A DNA stretch of 64,000 bases, taken from the NCBI GenBank assembly GCA_903932865.1, contig CAIZHQ010000020.1:98001-162000 (forward strand), in the 5' to 3' direction. A model generated the notes under the pieces. The model worked only from the letters and a program-made list of their open reading frames with translations. It did no database searches and had not been told where the DNA came from. Below are positions 63,965-64,000 of this stretch, piece by piece; positions within the stretch are counted from its first letter, which is position 1; each line of letters starts with the position of its first letter. Made by a program: the position numbers and the translations under genes. Source of the stretch: an uncultured Burkholderiales bacterium. Its GTDB lineage: Bacteria; Pseudomonadota; Gammaproteobacteria; Burkholderiales; Burkholderiaceae_C.

Positions 63965-64000
63965 ATGAACACCGCCAAAAATATCCTCATCACGGGTGCC
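63965..64000 (+). CDS. Start of an SDR-family oxidoreductase, cut by the window end
   Basis: Only 12 codons are present: MNTAKNILITGA, the start of a classical SDR Rossmann motif (I-T-G-A). It begins four bases after the Bug stop, so it is in the same operon. Nothing more can be said. Confidence 0.6.
   Translation, partial: MNTAKNILITGA

Overview
The window is a typical stretch of a betaproteobacterial chromosome, most likely Burkholderiales, family Comamonadaceae. Pointers are the folK-pcnB-HAD-hda order, a DUF3579 gene beside argD/argF, a kynBUA cluster, a compact TCA-cycle locus (mdh/acnB diverging from gntR-sdhCDAB-sdhE-gltA), a MoxR-DUF58-VWA cluster, and several orphan Bug-type (TctC-like) solute-binding proteins. 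I cannot name the genus from sequence alone. I see no rRNA, tRNA, CRISPR array, prophage or intact insertion sequence.

Layout. 0-13 kb is housekeeping: an acetyltransferase, a TM2 membrane protein, folK, then a tightly overlapping minus-strand run (AI-2E-type permease, hda, HAD phosphatase, pcnB), purM, murJ with a SirB1-like gene, rpsT, a DUF3579 gene, and argD-argF with a YkgJ-like gene, closed by a terminator. 13-18.7 kb holds tryptophan-to-anthranilate catabolism (kynB, kynU, kynA) followed by a two-subunit molybdenum hydroxylase resembling isoquinoline 1-oxidoreductase. 18.8-25.1 kb is a six-gene catabolic operon (two Bug proteins, Asp/Glu-racemase-like, amidohydrolase, HpcH aldolase, DapA-like) facing its own LysR regulator. 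25.4-37.7 kb is a loose series: lytic transglycosylase, FAD monooxygenase, aldo/keto reductase, a DUF1501/DUF1800/MBL-fold export trio, an alpha/beta hydrolase, and an oxidoreductase/SDR/HCCA-isomerase-like run.

37.7-41.2 kb is a small LacI-regulated island (LacI, Bug, DUF1028) flanked by inverted, decayed copies of the same transposase tail. 41.2-53 kb is the TCA locus: acnB, an exported protein of unknown function, a CitE-like lyase and mdh on one strand; gntR, sdhCDAB, sdhE and gltA on the other. The divergent region carries a strong palindrome. 53-58.3 kb is the MoxR/DUF58/VWA cluster with a trypsin-like membrane protease. 58.4 kb to the end is a second putative catabolic cluster: CoA-lyase-like, SDR, LysR, AtuA-like pair, Bug, and the first codons of another SDR.

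The most useful non-gene observations are a relic of an aconitase B 3' end at 25.3 kb; paired transposase relics around the LacI island; a shared 12-bp palindrome upstream of both the TCA locus and the argD/DUF3579 region; and a structured argD leader ending in a terminator-like hairpin. Others are LysR and LacI operator candidates in the divergent regions. No single clearly new defence or mobile system is visible. The best candidates for undescribed biology are the two catabolic clusters and the DUF1501/DUF1800 export trio.
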